Notes: generated from the letters alone by a model not told the origin. A stretch of DNA of 57,117 bases from Nostoc sp. GT001 (GCF_030382115.1 NZ_JAUDRJ010000003.1:507402-564518), one strand, 5' to 3'. Shown: positions 23,969-33,292, counted from the first letter of the stretch. Translations and numbers: made by a program.

Positions 23969-25392
23969 GCAAATCCCTTCCAGAACAATAGGATTAAAAT
24001 CAGACTCATGACACCGATCAAATGGTCAAATTGTTCAAGGACACGCGGTAGCTTGAGTGCTGAGTGTTTAAAAATTAGTAAATACGCCAACCATCCAATG
24101 CCGATGGTTGCGAGGGGTTTAATGATATTCTCAACGGTGTACGCCTCGTAATACGCAATATTAGCTAGGAACAGCCCACCGAGCAATAGAATCATGGCTG
24201 CCCAAAAACCAGGCTTTACCTCCGCTTTTCCCCCACGCGGCAGAAATATGAATTTGGCAAAAGATATTGCTGTTCCGAGGGCGGCAATATTCATAGCGAT
24301 CGCTTGCCAAGGCAGCAAATTCTTCGTTGTCAACACTTTTGCCCCAAAGCCAGATAACAAGGGAAAGCCGGATATTGAGAAGCTGGCTATAACTAAGGCA
24401 ATCCAAACTGGGGTAGCGATCGCTTGATGTTGTAGTTCCTTGAAATTGCGACTCGGTAAAGCCCCGGCAATTAGAAAAAGCGCCGATTTAACCAGTCCAT
24501 GCGTCAGCGCATAAAAACCGCCCACGGACGGCGCAGCGAGGATAAAGCCCAACTGCGAAACCGTGTGAAACGCTAGCATCCGTTTGGTATCTTTTTCAAA
24601 TACTGCATAGAAAACTCCCAAAAGCGCCGTCCCAACTCCAAAGGTTCTTACTATCGGATCAACCTCTGCCACCATTAGCGCACACCGCACCAATGGATAG
24701 ACACCAGCTTTTACCACAACTCCCGATAGCATCGCCGACACTGGCGTTTCCGATTCCGAGTGAGTCAACGGCAACCATAATCCTGATACAAAAATTCCTC
24801 CTTTTGTCAAGAGTCCCAAAAAAATCAGGGCAAGGGCTTCTGGAGGTGCTACGCGCAAGCCTTCAAAACTAAAGGAATGATGCGCCTGATATGCCAACAC
24901 CGCGCCAACCAGATAAAAAAGCATTGCCACGTTGCTGATAAACAGATAACGTAAGCCAACCCAAATCGAGCGGTCAGTCCGGGGATAGGCAATCAACAGA
25001 AACGCAGCAATACCACTCACCTCTAACGCCACGTATAAACTGATCAAATCCGAACAGACAAACGCGGCATTGACACTGCCGTGCAAAATGATCAGTTGTG
25101 CGTAAAAAAAAGCTGTCTTATCGCTGTGCCAACAGTAGAGGATGACTGCTGCCGTCACCAACGCATTAGTTAATATAAAGTAGCCGCTTAATTGATCGAC
25201 TGTTAAAATAACGCCAAAATTATCTATTAACTGTAGTGTTAGTGGCGACTGAGTGACAAATAGCTGCAATGCATATCCTGCGGAAGCAAAAGCAACGCAC
25301 AGAGCAAGATATTTGTCAAATTTTGGGAGCAGATAAATGACAAAGCCCAAAAAAAACGGTAGTGCAATCCATGCGATGGTAATGCTATTCAT
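23953..25392 (-). CDS. mrpD: Mrp antiporter subunit MrpD (ND2/ND5-like)
   Basis: A 479-residue integral membrane protein of the proton-translocating NADH:quinone oxidoreductase family, with about 14 hydrophobic segments. Family landmarks: LYVALEVSGIAAFLLIAYPR near 125-145 with its conserved Glu, LLTKGGIFVSGLWLPLTHSE around 215-235 with the conserved Lys, and EKDTKRMLAFHTVSQLGF around 280-300. These form the proton channel residues. It is the second gene of the operon and overlaps mrpC by four bases. Confidence 0.9.
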   Translation of the reverse strand: MNSITIAWIALPFFLGFVIYLLPKFDKYLALCVAFASAGYALQLFVTQSPLTLQLIDNFGVILTVDQLSGYFILTNALVTAAVILYCWHSDKTAFFYAQLIILHGSVNAAFVCSDLISLYVALEVSGIAAFLLIAYPRTDRSIWVGLRYLFISNVAMLFYLVGAVLAYQAHHSFSFEGLRVAPPEALALIFLGLLTKGGIFVSGLWLPLTHSESETPVSAMLSGVVVKAGVYPLVRCALMVAEVDPIVRTFGVGTALLGVFYAVFEKDTKRMLAFHTVSQLGFILAAPSVGGFYALTHGLVKSALFLIAGALPSRNFKELQHQAIATPVWIALVIASFSISGFPLLSGFGAKVLTTKNLLPWQAIAMNIAALGTAISFAKFIFLPRGGKAEVKPGFWAAMILLLGGLFLANIAYYEAYTVENIIKPLATIGIGWLAYLLIFKHSALKLPRVLEQFDHLIGVMSLILILLFWKGFAWLGI

Positions 25393-25724
25393 GGCGTATT
25401 ATTCTTCTCGATTTCGTTGCTTTCCAAAGTCGGATTATCTCGTGCCAACTTCATAACGCCGACGAGCATTAACGCCTGAATCGAAAATCCGATCACAATC
25501 GCCGTCAATATAACCGCCTGGGGAACCGGGTCGGCGTATCTGATATTTTTGACGTTGGAAATAATTGGTGTGAATAAGCCATTTCGTGATGCAATTAGCA
25601 CGTAATAGGCGATAACCCCGGTACTCATGACATCCATAGAGATGATCTTCATAACGAGGTTCTTTTTAAGGATGATGCCGAAAAATCCGCAAAATATTGT
25701 TGCGAATATGCACGCTTCTAACAC
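25389..25724 (-). CDS. mrpC: Mrp antiporter subunit MrpC (NuoK-like)
   Basis: A 111-residue, three-helix membrane protein like NuoK, with the conserved segment NLVMKIISMDVMSTGVIAYY followed by DPVPQAVILTAIVIGFSIQA, the MnhC signature. It is the first gene of the operon, so the promoter should lie in 25725-25800; I saw no clear box there. The operon order C-D-E-F-G-A'-B with every junction overlapping indicates one transcript. Confidence 0.86.
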   Translation of the reverse strand: MLEACIFATIFCGFFGIILKKNLVMKIISMDVMSTGVIAYYVLIASRNGLFTPIISNVKNIRYADPVPQAVILTAIVIGFSIQALMLVGVMKLARDNPTLESNEIEKNNTP

Positions 25725-25800
25725 GGAAATTGCCTGTTGGATAAGGATTGAAGGTAAAAGAGAAAAGAAAATTCGTCTCTTTTAGCTATTTTCTGTTTAA

Positions 25801-25964
25801 GAGGATGTTTTAAAATGTGCTGGCTGATGTATCAAAAACTTTAGATCCTCCTAAATCCTCCTTAAAAAGGAGGACTTTTATTCAGGTTCCCCCCCTTTTG
25901 AATGAGGGTTAGGGGGGATCAATAAGTACCTAAAATTACAGCCTAAAACTTTTCAAACAACCTC
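25801..25964. mobile_element. MITE-like nested inverted-repeat element
   Basis: Outer ends GAGGATGTTTTAAAA (25801-25815) and, reversed, GAGGTTGTTTGAAAA (25964-25950) are imperfect inverted repeats. Nested inside is a second palindromic unit, 25844-25920, that begins GATCCTCCTAAATCCTCC and ends GGGTTAGGGGGGATC. No ORF is present. This looks like one non-autonomous element inserted in, or capturing, another; the target duplication is at most TAA. It separates the Na+/H+ antiporter gene from the mrp operon. Confidence 0.65.
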
Positions 25965-25979
25965 TAAAGGTAAAAGTAA

Positions 25980-27395
25980 CTAGCCTATTAAATTGGCTTT
26001 CTCTAAAGATTCTTTTTCTTCTGGTGATTGTTTGAATGCAAACCGCAATAAAGGCGGTGCTAAGAAGGTTGTCAAAATCACCATAATCACGATCGCAGCT
26101 TGCAATGGTTTATCAAGAGTACCACTAGCTGCACCAATGGCGGCAAACACTAACCCAACTTCGCCACGGGGAATCATCCCCACACCAACCGCTAACCGAT
26201 TAATTCCGGGTTGTCCAAAAACCGACCAACCTGTGACAACTTTACCGATAATTGCGATCGCAATTAAGAAGGTAGCAATAATTAATCCTTCTCGATTTTC
26301 TGGAACTAAAGGATTAAGAACGCCTAAATCAACTTTCGCACCAACTGTCACAAAGAAAACTGGTACTAAGATATCAGCAATCGGTTTAACCTGCTCATCT
26401 AGCTCTTTGCGTTTATCCGTTTCATCCAAAACTAAGCCAGCTGCAAATGCGCCTAAGATAGCTTCTAAATGAATGGCACTACCCAGAAAAGCCATGAAAA
26501 AGGCAAAGATAAATGCTGGGATAATTAAGTTGCCTCGCGTTTGTAATTTATCAGCAATGGCAACAAAACTTTGATTGAAATATTTCCCTAATAAAATCGA
26601 GCCAATGAGAAAGACTGTAGCACTGACAATTAGATAAATGACGTTGAAAATATCAACCTCACCAGTTTTAGCAAGACTCGCAACCACTGCCAATACAATG
26701 ATGCCTAAAATGTCATCAATTACCGCTGCACCGACAATAATCTGTCCTTCACGAGATTTTAACTGCCCAATTTCTGACAAAACTTTGGAGGTAATCCCAA
26801 TACTAGTAGCTGTGAGCGCTGCACCTGCAAAAATCGCTGGAATTACTGGGGCATGAAACAATAAAATCAACCCCGCCGTACCAGCCGCAAAAGGAACAGC
26901 TACCCCAACACAAGCAACAATTGTCGCTTGATAACCGACCTTCTGTAATTCTTTTAAGTCTGATTCTAGACCAATTTCAAATAACAGAATGATCACACCT
27001 AGTTCGGCAAGCACAGAAACAACCTCACTCTGGCTTTGAAAGATTGATGTGACGGCATCAGGACTGAGGTTATTAATGAATTGCAGGATAGTCATGATAA
27101 TGGAGTCGCTACCAGCTGCTCCACTGTCGGGAAACACTACCAAATGCAGAGCAGAAGCACCTACAAGCACCCCACCAACTAATTCTCCTAAGACAGGGGG
27201 CAAGTCCATCATTCTAAATAATTCGCCACCAATTTTACTAGCCAGATAAATGACTACTAAACTTAGCAATACTCCAGTCAGCACAATAGGAGCATATTCC
27301 GCCTCGTTAGTTGTTGCTAGTAAAGGAGACTGTAAACCTACGGTGAGAAAACTTAAATCGGCAAACGAATTAACTATTGGTTCTGAAAAAATCAT
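25980..27395 (-). CDS. CPA2-family Na+/H+ antiporter (NhaS3/NapA-like)
   Basis: A 471-residue membrane protein of the cation:proton antiporter-2 family, with about 12-13 hydrophobic segments. The ion-binding motif IDD lies in VGAAVIDDILGIIVLAVVA at about 224-242, where a double-Asp or Asn-Asp pair binds Na+ and protons. The N-terminal ELVGGVLVGASALHLVVF and C-terminal GVGMIPRGEVGLVFAAIGAA segments are classical for the group. Cyanobacterial members (NhaS3) are essential in Synechocystis and can sit in thylakoids. It lies between the mrp operon and bicA in the same direction, fitting a role in sodium return for bicarbonate uptake. Confidence 0.88.
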   Translation of the reverse strand: MIFSEPIVNSFADLSFLTVGLQSPLLATTNEAEYAPIVLTGVLLSLVVIYLASKIGGELFRMMDLPPVLGELVGGVLVGASALHLVVFPDSGAAGSDSIIMTILQFINNLSPDAVTSIFQSQSEVVSVLAELGVIILLFEIGLESDLKELQKVGYQATIVACVGVAVPFAAGTAGLILLFHAPVIPAIFAGAALTATSIGITSKVLSEIGQLKSREGQIIVGAAVIDDILGIIVLAVVASLAKTGEVDIFNVIYLIVSATVFLIGSILLGKYFNQSFVAIADKLQTRGNLIIPAFIFAFFMAFLGSAIHLEAILGAFAAGLVLDETDKRKELDEQVKPIADILVPVFFVTVGAKVDLGVLNPLVPENREGLIIATFLIAIAIIGKVVTGWSVFGQPGINRLAVGVGMIPRGEVGLVFAAIGAASGTLDKPLQAAIVIMVILTTFLAPPLLRFAFKQSPEEKESLEKANLIG

Positions 27396-27470
27396 GTTTT
27401 TGCTTGTGTTTCTGATTTATTTTGAAGCCAATTTAAAAAATGCAATTTATATCTCGTAATTCGTCATTAA

Positions 27471-27648
27471 TGATGTAATTACGAATTACGAACTTGTACT
27501 GAGCGTCTTGCCCTGAGCGTATCGCTAAAGCGAAAGCTCCGCTAACGCGTAGCGTCTCGTAGAGAAGCCGTTGGCGTGGTAACAGAGCGTAGTCGAAGTG
27601 CAGCCTCTCGTAGAGAAGGGAGTCGAAGTATTACGAATTACGAATAGG
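27471..27648. repeat. Nested dispersed repeat framed by TTACGAA heptamers
   Basis: Heptamer runs built on ATTACGA frame both sides (near 27476-27490 and 27630-27645), with CTTGTACTGAGCG directly inside the left frame and GTCGAAGTATTACG inside the right. The interior holds hairpin modules with CTCGTAGAGAAG twice (27557 and 27607). The same frame with smaller or different interiors occurs at 30427-30547 and 41792-41850. The element touches the 3' end of bicA, whose last codons lie inside the right-hand heptamers. Confidence 0.8.
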
Positions 27649-29338
27649 TGTCAGTGTAAGTACCAACGCCAGGATTATTAGCCTCAGCTGCATGAGGATT
27701 AACTAAAGCAACGGCTTGTTTAAGTGCATCTATACGATCTGCAAACATGTGATGCTCTGGTACAAACCTCGAAATGCCAAACTTGTCTAAGCGCTTTTTG
27801 ACTTTGCTAGTTGCACCAACAACTAACACATTACGACCTTGTTCACTAGCATCTTTGATAGCGTTTTCAATTGCCAAAGAAGCAGTCACACCCAACATTG
27901 GTACATCTGTCAAATCCATAATCAGCACATCAGAGTCTGCCATTGCTGAATGTTCACGAGCGATCGCTTTGGATACCCCAAAAATCATCGGCCCGCTCAG
28001 GTAAAATAGCAGTACACGTCCATTAGCTAGATCAAGCCATTTTTTCTCTTCATCATCCAAGATAACTGCGTCATCAGCATCGCTAATTACCTTCACTTCC
28101 TGAGATTGTAATTCCGAGAGGCGATCGATAGTTAAGATATTAGCAATGAACACTCCCACGCCGACGGCAACAATCAAGTCAACAAATACGGTTAAAAACA
28201 ACACACCGTACATGATGATTGTGCCTCTCAGCGACACCCTGTGAGCGCGTTTCAAGAAGCTCCAATCAAGAATGTCAACCCCGACCTTAAGAGCAATACC
28301 AGCCAACACCGCCATTGGGATAGGTTGAGTGATACGCGCAGCCCACAAAACTACAACTAACAAAATTAATGCGCGAGTTAAACCAGAGACAGCTGTTCTA
28401 GCACCAGTTTGGATATTAACTACCGTTCCCATCGTGGCACCAGCACCAGGTAGCCCACCACACAAGCCAGATACTAAGTTACCGATACCTTGACCAATCA
28501 ATTCTTTGTCAGATTTGTGCTCGGTACGGGTCAAACTGTCTGCAATTACTGCCGTTAGTAGAGTATCAATACAACCCAACATCCCCAACATTGCCCCATC
28601 AACAAACATGATTGTCATTTGGGATGCTGTAAAGACAGGCAATTGTAATGTCGGCAATCCTACGGGAATTTCCCCAATTCGTCTGATATCCGTACCGCCG
28701 AAAATGGTCAAAGAAACTATAGTTCCGATAATTAATGCTACTAACTGGGGAGGAGCAAAGCGCTTAAGCTTGCGTGGCATGAAGAAAATAATTGCCAGCG
28801 TCAGCAAGCCCAAAGCTGTTTCAGCAGGATTAATCTGAGTTAATAACTGAGGCAGATTTTGCACCATCCCCAGTACGCCACCTTTAGGGTTTGGCTGTCC
28901 GACAAAAGGAGCAATCTGCAAAATAATCAGAATCACGCCAATCCCAGACATAAACCCAGAAATCACGCTGTAAGGCATGAGGGTAATGTATTTACCCAAC
29001 TTAAATATCCCAAAAAAGATTTGAAATATTCCCGCTAGCATGACTACGGTAAATGCCATTGCCAAGCCGTTTTCGGGGTTAGCTGCGGTCATGGAACCGA
29101 CAATTGCAGTCATAACCACGGTCATTGGCCCGGTTGGCTCAGAAATTAGGGTTGGTGTCCCACCAAATAAGGCTGCGAAAAAGCCGACACAAACTGCACC
29201 ATAAAGGCCAGCTACAGGCCCAGCACCGGAGGCAACACCGAATGCTAGCGCTAGAGGTAACGAAACGATCGCAGCAGTTAAACCACCGAATAAATCGCCT
29301 TGTAAGTTTCTAAAGTTGATCGTATTAGTCAATGACAT
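27638..29338 (-). CDS. bicA: SulP-type Na+/bicarbonate symporter BicA
   Basis: A 566-residue SulP transporter closely resembling BicA along its whole length. The N-terminus (INFRNLQGDLFGGLTAAIVS), the substrate-site region TPTLISEPTGPMTVVMTAIV and the loop DSLTRTEHKSDKELIGQGIG all match my memory of characterised BicA. The C-terminal STAS domain (about 440-545) includes MADSDVLIMDLTDVPMLGVT. BicA imports HCO3- with Na+ at the plasma membrane as a low-affinity, high-flux part of the CO2-concentrating mechanism. The co-oriented Na+/H+ antiporter and Mrp operon downstream support that use. The stop lies inside a repeat, so the last residues may be repeat-derived. Confidence 0.93.
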   Translation of the reverse strand: MSLTNTINFRNLQGDLFGGLTAAIVSLPLALAFGVASGAGPVAGLYGAVCVGFFAALFGGTPTLISEPTGPMTVVMTAIVGSMTAANPENGLAMAFTVVMLAGIFQIFFGIFKLGKYITLMPYSVISGFMSGIGVILIILQIAPFVGQPNPKGGVLGMVQNLPQLLTQINPAETALGLLTLAIIFFMPRKLKRFAPPQLVALIIGTIVSLTIFGGTDIRRIGEIPVGLPTLQLPVFTASQMTIMFVDGAMLGMLGCIDTLLTAVIADSLTRTEHKSDKELIGQGIGNLVSGLCGGLPGAGATMGTVVNIQTGARTAVSGLTRALILLVVVLWAARITQPIPMAVLAGIALKVGVDILDWSFLKRAHRVSLRGTIIMYGVLFLTVFVDLIVAVGVGVFIANILTIDRLSELQSQEVKVISDADDAVILDDEEKKWLDLANGRVLLFYLSGPMIFGVSKAIAREHSAMADSDVLIMDLTDVPMLGVTASLAIENAIKDASEQGRNVLVVGATSKVKKRLDKFGISRFVPEHHMFADRIDALKQAVALVNPHAAEANNPGVGTYTDTYS

Positions 29339-29780
29339 ACTGGGGTTTTGGTTACAAAAACAGCAAAATAAATTTTGGGTTGTAAAAATTGCCAGCTACT
29401 TTGCGTAAGTTTCATGTTTTATTGCCATGAAAAATTAGACAAAGAAAACTTTAATTCTTTGCAAATCAGCAGGCTATAGTGCCTTTCTAGATGGCGAGTC
29501 GCTAAACACGAATCTCCAATAGGGAAGGCTTAGACCAAAGACGGTTCAAAAATTTGACTGGAAAAACTTACAAGAGTTGCAAGTTTTATTGATTGTCAAG
29601 TTCAATGCGATCAATAATAGCTTACAGCTTTATATGACAATGTTATTAATTTACAAGCCATAATATTAAATCAATATTAAATTGCTTTCATAGATAAAAG
29701 GCTATACGTGTTGGCTAACTTTGATTACAATATTTTTTTGGCTTGTGACTATATAGTATGTAGCTTGTTAATCCAAAACA
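29339..29780. other. Intergenic gap between bicA and a divergent GNAT gene
   Basis: This 442-bp AT-rich stretch must hold the bicA promoter and the promoter of the acetyltransferase gene. TATATAGTATG at 29750-29760 could be the -10 of the latter. Carbon regulators CcmR/NdhR and CmpR often control such genes, but I could not identify a reliable binding site by eye. No ORF or repeat element stands out. Confidence 0.4.
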
Positions 29781-30341
29781 ATGAATCTACCGCTAGAAAG
29801 CCAACGTCTCATACTGCAAGACTTTGTAGAATCAGATTGGCCAGCAGTTCATAAATACGCTAGCGATCGCGAAGTTGTGCGTTATTTGACTTTTGGCCCA
29901 AATAGTGAAGAAGATACTAAAAATTTTTTGCGAAGAGAGATTTCATTGCAAGGCGAAGAACCCCGTCAGCATTTTGCCTTAGCAGTGACTTTGAAAGCCC
30001 AAAAGCACTTAATTGGTATCTGTCGCATATCCGTTAAAGATACTGACAATAAAACAGGCTCTATTGGATACTCTTTTTCTAAGCAATTTTGGGGGCAAGG
30101 ATACGCAACTGAAGCTGTAAAAGCAGTTATATCATTTGGTTTTCAGGAGTTAGACTTACATCGCATCTTTGCAACTTGTCACCCAGAAAACATTGCCTCA
30201 GCAAGAGTTATGCAAAAAATCGGAATGCAACAAGAAGGATATTTGCGAGAACACCATTGGATTAAGGGAGAATGGCGAGACTCTTGGCTATATGCCATCC
30301 TTGAGCATGAATGGAGAAGCGTCAACATAATTCGTAATTGA
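29781..30341 (+). CDS. GNAT acetyltransferase, RimJ/RimL type
   Basis: A 186-residue GNAT-fold enzyme that uses acetyl-CoA. The N-terminal LESQRLILQDFVESDWPAV is typical of the RimJ/RimL protein N-acetyltransferase subgroup. The CoA-binding segment is the FWGQGYATEAVKAVISFGF run (Q/R-x-x-G-x-G/A pattern with GQGYA), followed by HRIFATCHPENIASARVMQK and GMQQEGYLREH, all conserved in the group. The substrate is unknown: ribosomal protein N-termini, or an antibiotic or amino acid. It is transcribed alone. Confidence 0.85.
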   Translation: MNLPLESQRLILQDFVESDWPAVHKYASDREVVRYLTFGPNSEEDTKNFLRREISLQGEEPRQHFALAVTLKAQKHLIGICRISVKDTDNKTGSIGYSFSKQFWGQGYATEAVKAVISFGFQELDLHRIFATCHPENIASARVMQKIGMQQEGYLREHHWIKGEWRDSWLYAILEHEWRSVNIIRN

Positions 30342-30547
30342 TAATGACGCTCGCAGACTCGCTACCGCTACGCTAACGTAATTCGTAGTTGCAATTACTT
30401 TAGGGCTTGAACCCTTTTTAATTAGGAATTACGAACTTGTACTGAGTTTCGACTGCGCTCAACTACCGCGTAGCCGTAAAGCCTGCGGCATAGCTACGCT
30501 TCGGGCGCAGCCTCTCCAAGAGTTGTATTACGAATTACGAATTAGTA
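30322..30547. repeat. Composite dispersed repeat after the GNAT gene
   Basis: The unit has outer TTCGTAATT/AATTACGAA heptamers and the CTTGTACTGAG module, plus the 42-nt block 30475-30516 that is identical to 5967-6008. The last codons of the GNAT gene (ending IIRN) overlap the left heptamers. The element contains no ORF. Confidence 0.75.
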
Positions 30548-30605
30548 ATTATTTGGTCAAATGATGATCTTCTGAAAATATCACCCATAGACGCCTGGAT
30601 AGACT

Positions 30606-30935
30606 TCAGTTAGAAAGACTAGGGCTGTTACTGTAGCGTCTTTGAAAAAGAATTGCTGCAAAATTAGTCACTAAACAGGTGATTGCTAGCCACAGCAAGA
30701 TATAAGTAGGAGCCATCACCACACCAATCATGAACCAAGTATATACGTGCAATATCATTACAGAAGCGAAAAAGCTAGCGATTCCAGCAGATTGCCACAC
30801 TTGATATGATGGGCGACGTAACGCTACCAGGCTCATCGTTAAAATTGTGACAAGTAAGTTCGCTGGTACGAGAAATGCACAGATACCTATGCAGTTGCCA
30901 CGAGAAAATTCAGCTAAGGTGTTAAAATCGAGCAT
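30606..30935 (-). CDS. Small hypothetical membrane protein
   Basis: A 109-residue protein with three hydrophobic helices (about 18-40, 48-70 and 75-98) and a short basic tail QRRYSNSPSL. I do not recognise the family. It sits between a repeat and the fasciclin gene on the same strand, with a 205-bp gap, so it probably has its own promoter. ATG at 30935 places helix 1 after a short polar leader. Confidence 0.55.
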   Translation of the reverse strand: MLDFNTLAEFSRGNCIGICAFLVPANLLVTILTMSLVALRRPSYQVWQSAGIASFFASVMILHVYTWFMIGVVMAPTYILLWLAITCLVTNFAAILFQRRYSNSPSLSN

Positions 30936-31140
30936 TAATTTTGTTGGGATAGATGTTAACTTTTTAAGAATTTAGTTTATTGTATTTAAAATAACGAAAT
31001 ATATATTAAGGTGTAAGTGAGTAATCACATTGCAAATATAACATAATTTAAACTATTGAGTTGCCTTTTGATACTACCAATAGTTAGTTAATTATAAAGA
31101 TTTTGGATAAGTAGGGTGGAAAACACCCACCCTAGCTAAA

Positions 31141-31542
31141 TTAACCCGGTAAAATTACCGTATCGATAACGTGTACCACACCATTATCAGCTTCGATATC
31201 TGCTGCTAAAACTGTGGCATTTTTAACTTCAAAACCATCAGAAGAATGAATTTTAATGGGTGAACCTTCCACAGAATTAACCGTACCGAGTTGTGCCAAA
31301 TCAGCCTTTAGCAGCTTTCCCGAAACGACATGATACTTTAGAATCCGCGTTAACTGGGGAATGTTTTGTAACAAAGTTTGGATAGTTCCCGCTGGTAACT
31401 TGGCAAAAGCATCGTCATTTGGTGCAAAGACAGTGAACGGGCCAGGACTTTTTAATGTTTCTACTAAACCAGCAGCTTGTACAGCTGCCACCAGTGTTTT
31501 AAACGACTCAGCCGTAACTGCAATATCAACAATATCAGCCAT
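31141..31542 (-). CDS. Fasciclin-domain protein
   Basis: A 133-residue protein made of one FAS1 domain. The two conserved boxes are clear: H1-like [20 protein letters not shown] (about 33-52) and the H2-like [20 protein letters not shown] end, with YHVV between them. Fasciclin domains mediate adhesion or surface interactions. This copy lacks a signal peptide, as do many cyanobacterial single-domain versions, so its location is uncertain. It is transcribed alone. Confidence 0.88.
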   Translation of the reverse strand: MADIVDIAVTAESFKTLVAAVQAAGLVETLKSPGPFTVFAPNDDAFAKLPAGTIQTLLQNIPQLTRILKYHVVSGKLLKADLAQLGTVNSVEGSPIKIHSSDGFEVKNATVLAADIEADNGVVHVIDTVILPG

Positions 31543-31710
31543 ATATCTTACCTAAATCTCTGCAAAAGATTTTAAAGGATAATAAACCTCTTTTAAGTTT
31601 TATTAAACAAAATAAATTTAAAATCAGGCGTTGAATAAACTACACCTAAATGCTTACTCCTGCCAGACATCACCTTATGATGTTTCTAGGAAAATTCCGT
31701 TATAAAAGAA

Positions 31711-32646
31711 ATGTCCGATCGCACGTATGCCATTCTGGGAACTGGAGCATTAGGTGGGTTCTATGGCGCCAGACTGCAAAAAGCTGGGTTGGATGTCCAC
31801 TTTTTGCTCAAGAGTGATTACGAACAGGTAAAGAAATATGGTTTAGTAGTAGATTCCAAAGACGCTGACTTTACCCTTCCTGAAGTCCACGCCTACAACG
31901 ACGTAGAAAAAATGCCACAATGCGATGTGGTAGTGGTGGCACTGAAGACGACGCAAAACCATTTACTACCAAAGATGTTGCCACCTGTAGTTAAAGATAA
32001 TGGGGTGGTGTTGGTATTACAGAATGGACTTGGTGTAGAAGAAGAAGTCGCTGAAATTGTTGGTAATGTAACGGTTATCGGTGGATTGTGCTTTTTATGT
32101 TCTAACAAAGTGGGCCTAGGGCATATACACCACTTAGACTATGGGCATATAACTTTCAGTGAATATACCCCTAACTATCAGCCTAGTGGGATAACTGAGA
32201 GGATGCAGCAAATTGCTGATGACTTTGAAAGCGCTGGTATCTCAATTGAATTAGCTGAAGATTTACTACTAGCACGTTGGAAAAAGTTGGTTTGGAATAT
32301 CCCGTACAATGGGCTTTCTGTGATTCTCAACGCTAGAACAGATGAATTAATGGCGTATGAGTACACCCGCAAGTTAGTTGAACAGTTGATGTATGAAGTA
32401 GCGGCGGGGGCGAAAAGTTATGGGCGGATTATTAGCGATCGCTTCATTCAAACAATGCTCGATTATACTGTCAAAATGACGCCCTACCGCCCCAGCATGA
32501 AAATTGACTACGACGAACATCGTCCCTTGGAAGTAGAAGCAATTTTCGGCAACCCATTACGAAAAGCCCAAGCAGTAGGTGTGGATTTAGTGCAGATTAG
32601 CTGTTTATACCACCAGTTGAAGTTTTTAGGTGCTAGGGGAAAGTGA
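31711..32646 (+). CDS. panE: Ketopantoate reductase-family enzyme
   Basis: A 311-residue NADPH-dependent reductase of the ApbA/PanE family, which reduces 2-dehydropantoate to pantoate in coenzyme A synthesis. The nucleotide-binding start YAILGTGALGGFYGARLQKA is clear, followed by VALKTTQNH and QNGLGVEE, and the C-domain carries WKKLVWNIPYNGLSVI with the catalytic Lys and Asn region, then EAIFGNPLRKA. Several PanE-like paralogues occur per cyanobacterium, so the exact substrate is less certain than the fold. The start ATG at 31711 fits the fold boundary. Confidence 0.78.
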   Translation: MSDRTYAILGTGALGGFYGARLQKAGLDVHFLLKSDYEQVKKYGLVVDSKDADFTLPEVHAYNDVEKMPQCDVVVVALKTTQNHLLPKMLPPVVKDNGVVLVLQNGLGVEEEVAEIVGNVTVIGGLCFLCSNKVGLGHIHHLDYGHITFSEYTPNYQPSGITERMQQIADDFESAGISIELAEDLLLARWKKLVWNIPYNGLSVILNARTDELMAYEYTRKLVEQLMYEVAAGAKSYGRIISDRFIQTMLDYTVKMTPYRPSMKIDYDEHRPLEVEAIFGNPLRKAQAVGVDLVQISCLYHQLKFLGARGK

Positions 32647-32700
32647 TGGAGATTAAGGAGATGGGGGAGAAAAGGGGAATGAGGGAGACAAGAGAAGCAA

Positions 32701-32750
32701 TTCTATTCTTAACTCTTAACTCCTAACTCTTAACTCCTAACTTACCACTC
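32701..32750. repeat. STRR of TAACTCT/TAACTCC units
   Basis: About five 7-nt units (TAACTCT, TAACTCC) follow a purine-rich GGAGATGGGGGAG stretch after the panE-like stop. Related units occur at 34915-34984 and at 38560-38578. Confidence 0.78.
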
Positions 32751-32759
32751 CCCCAATTT

Positions 32760-32970
32760 TTAACGCAGGGATTCAAAAATGACGGCTATTGTAATTAAAC
32801 ACAACAGGATAATTCCCAGTGGAAGCAAAAACTGTTGTAAAAGGTACAGCAGTATGGGTATGATTTGTAAGATGCCCAAACCACTTGATAAAACGTAAGC
32901 GATCGCAATGCCGAATAGCACCAACAAAAAATATTTTAAGGATTTTGAGGCAAAGCGAAATATTTCATGC
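32760..32970 (-). pseudogene. Beheaded small membrane protein
   Basis: On the minus strand a frame ending at 32760 encodes two hydrophobic helices: the first includes KYFLLVLFGIAIAYVLSSG, the second FLLPLGIILLCLITIAV. It is open up to 32984 but has no ATG and no plausible ribosome site; only TTG or GTG codons lie inside the first helix. The upstream end runs into a plus-strand TPR fragment. It reads as a gene that lost its 5' end. A short real protein with a GTG start is the alternative. Confidence 0.45.
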
Positions 32971-33277
32971 TGAAGAAAACAACTTTACCCAAATCAAAGC
33001 TAAAGCTATAAGTTCTCTAGCTGGACTTTTTCGAGAACAGGGAGAATTTACCAGAGCAACTTTTCATCATTCAGAAGCAATAGAAATTCTGGATAAAATC
33101 GGTGCAAAATCAGACTTAGCTGAGGCTTATTATCTGTTGGCATTGACTCATAAAAAAATGGGTGAAATTGAGCAAAGTAGAGAAAGTTTTGTACAAGCGG
33201 TCGCACTCTTTAACGAAATGCAAGCACCCAGGCAAGTTAAGAAATTACAAACAGCAATGGAGTATTTTGAAAAATAG
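32971..33277 (+). pseudogene. TPR protein C-terminal fragment
   Basis: From about 32971 the frame encodes two and a half tetratricopeptide units (IKAKAISSLAGLFREQGEFT, then AEAYYLLALTHKKMGEIEQS) and stops at 33277. The open frame extends upstream to 32885, but that part is antisense to the hydrophobic remnant and does not look like protein. There is no ribosome site at the first ATG. It is most simply the tail of a longer TPR gene whose start was deleted. Confidence 0.55.
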
Positions 33278-33292
33278 TAATAGTATTTGATT

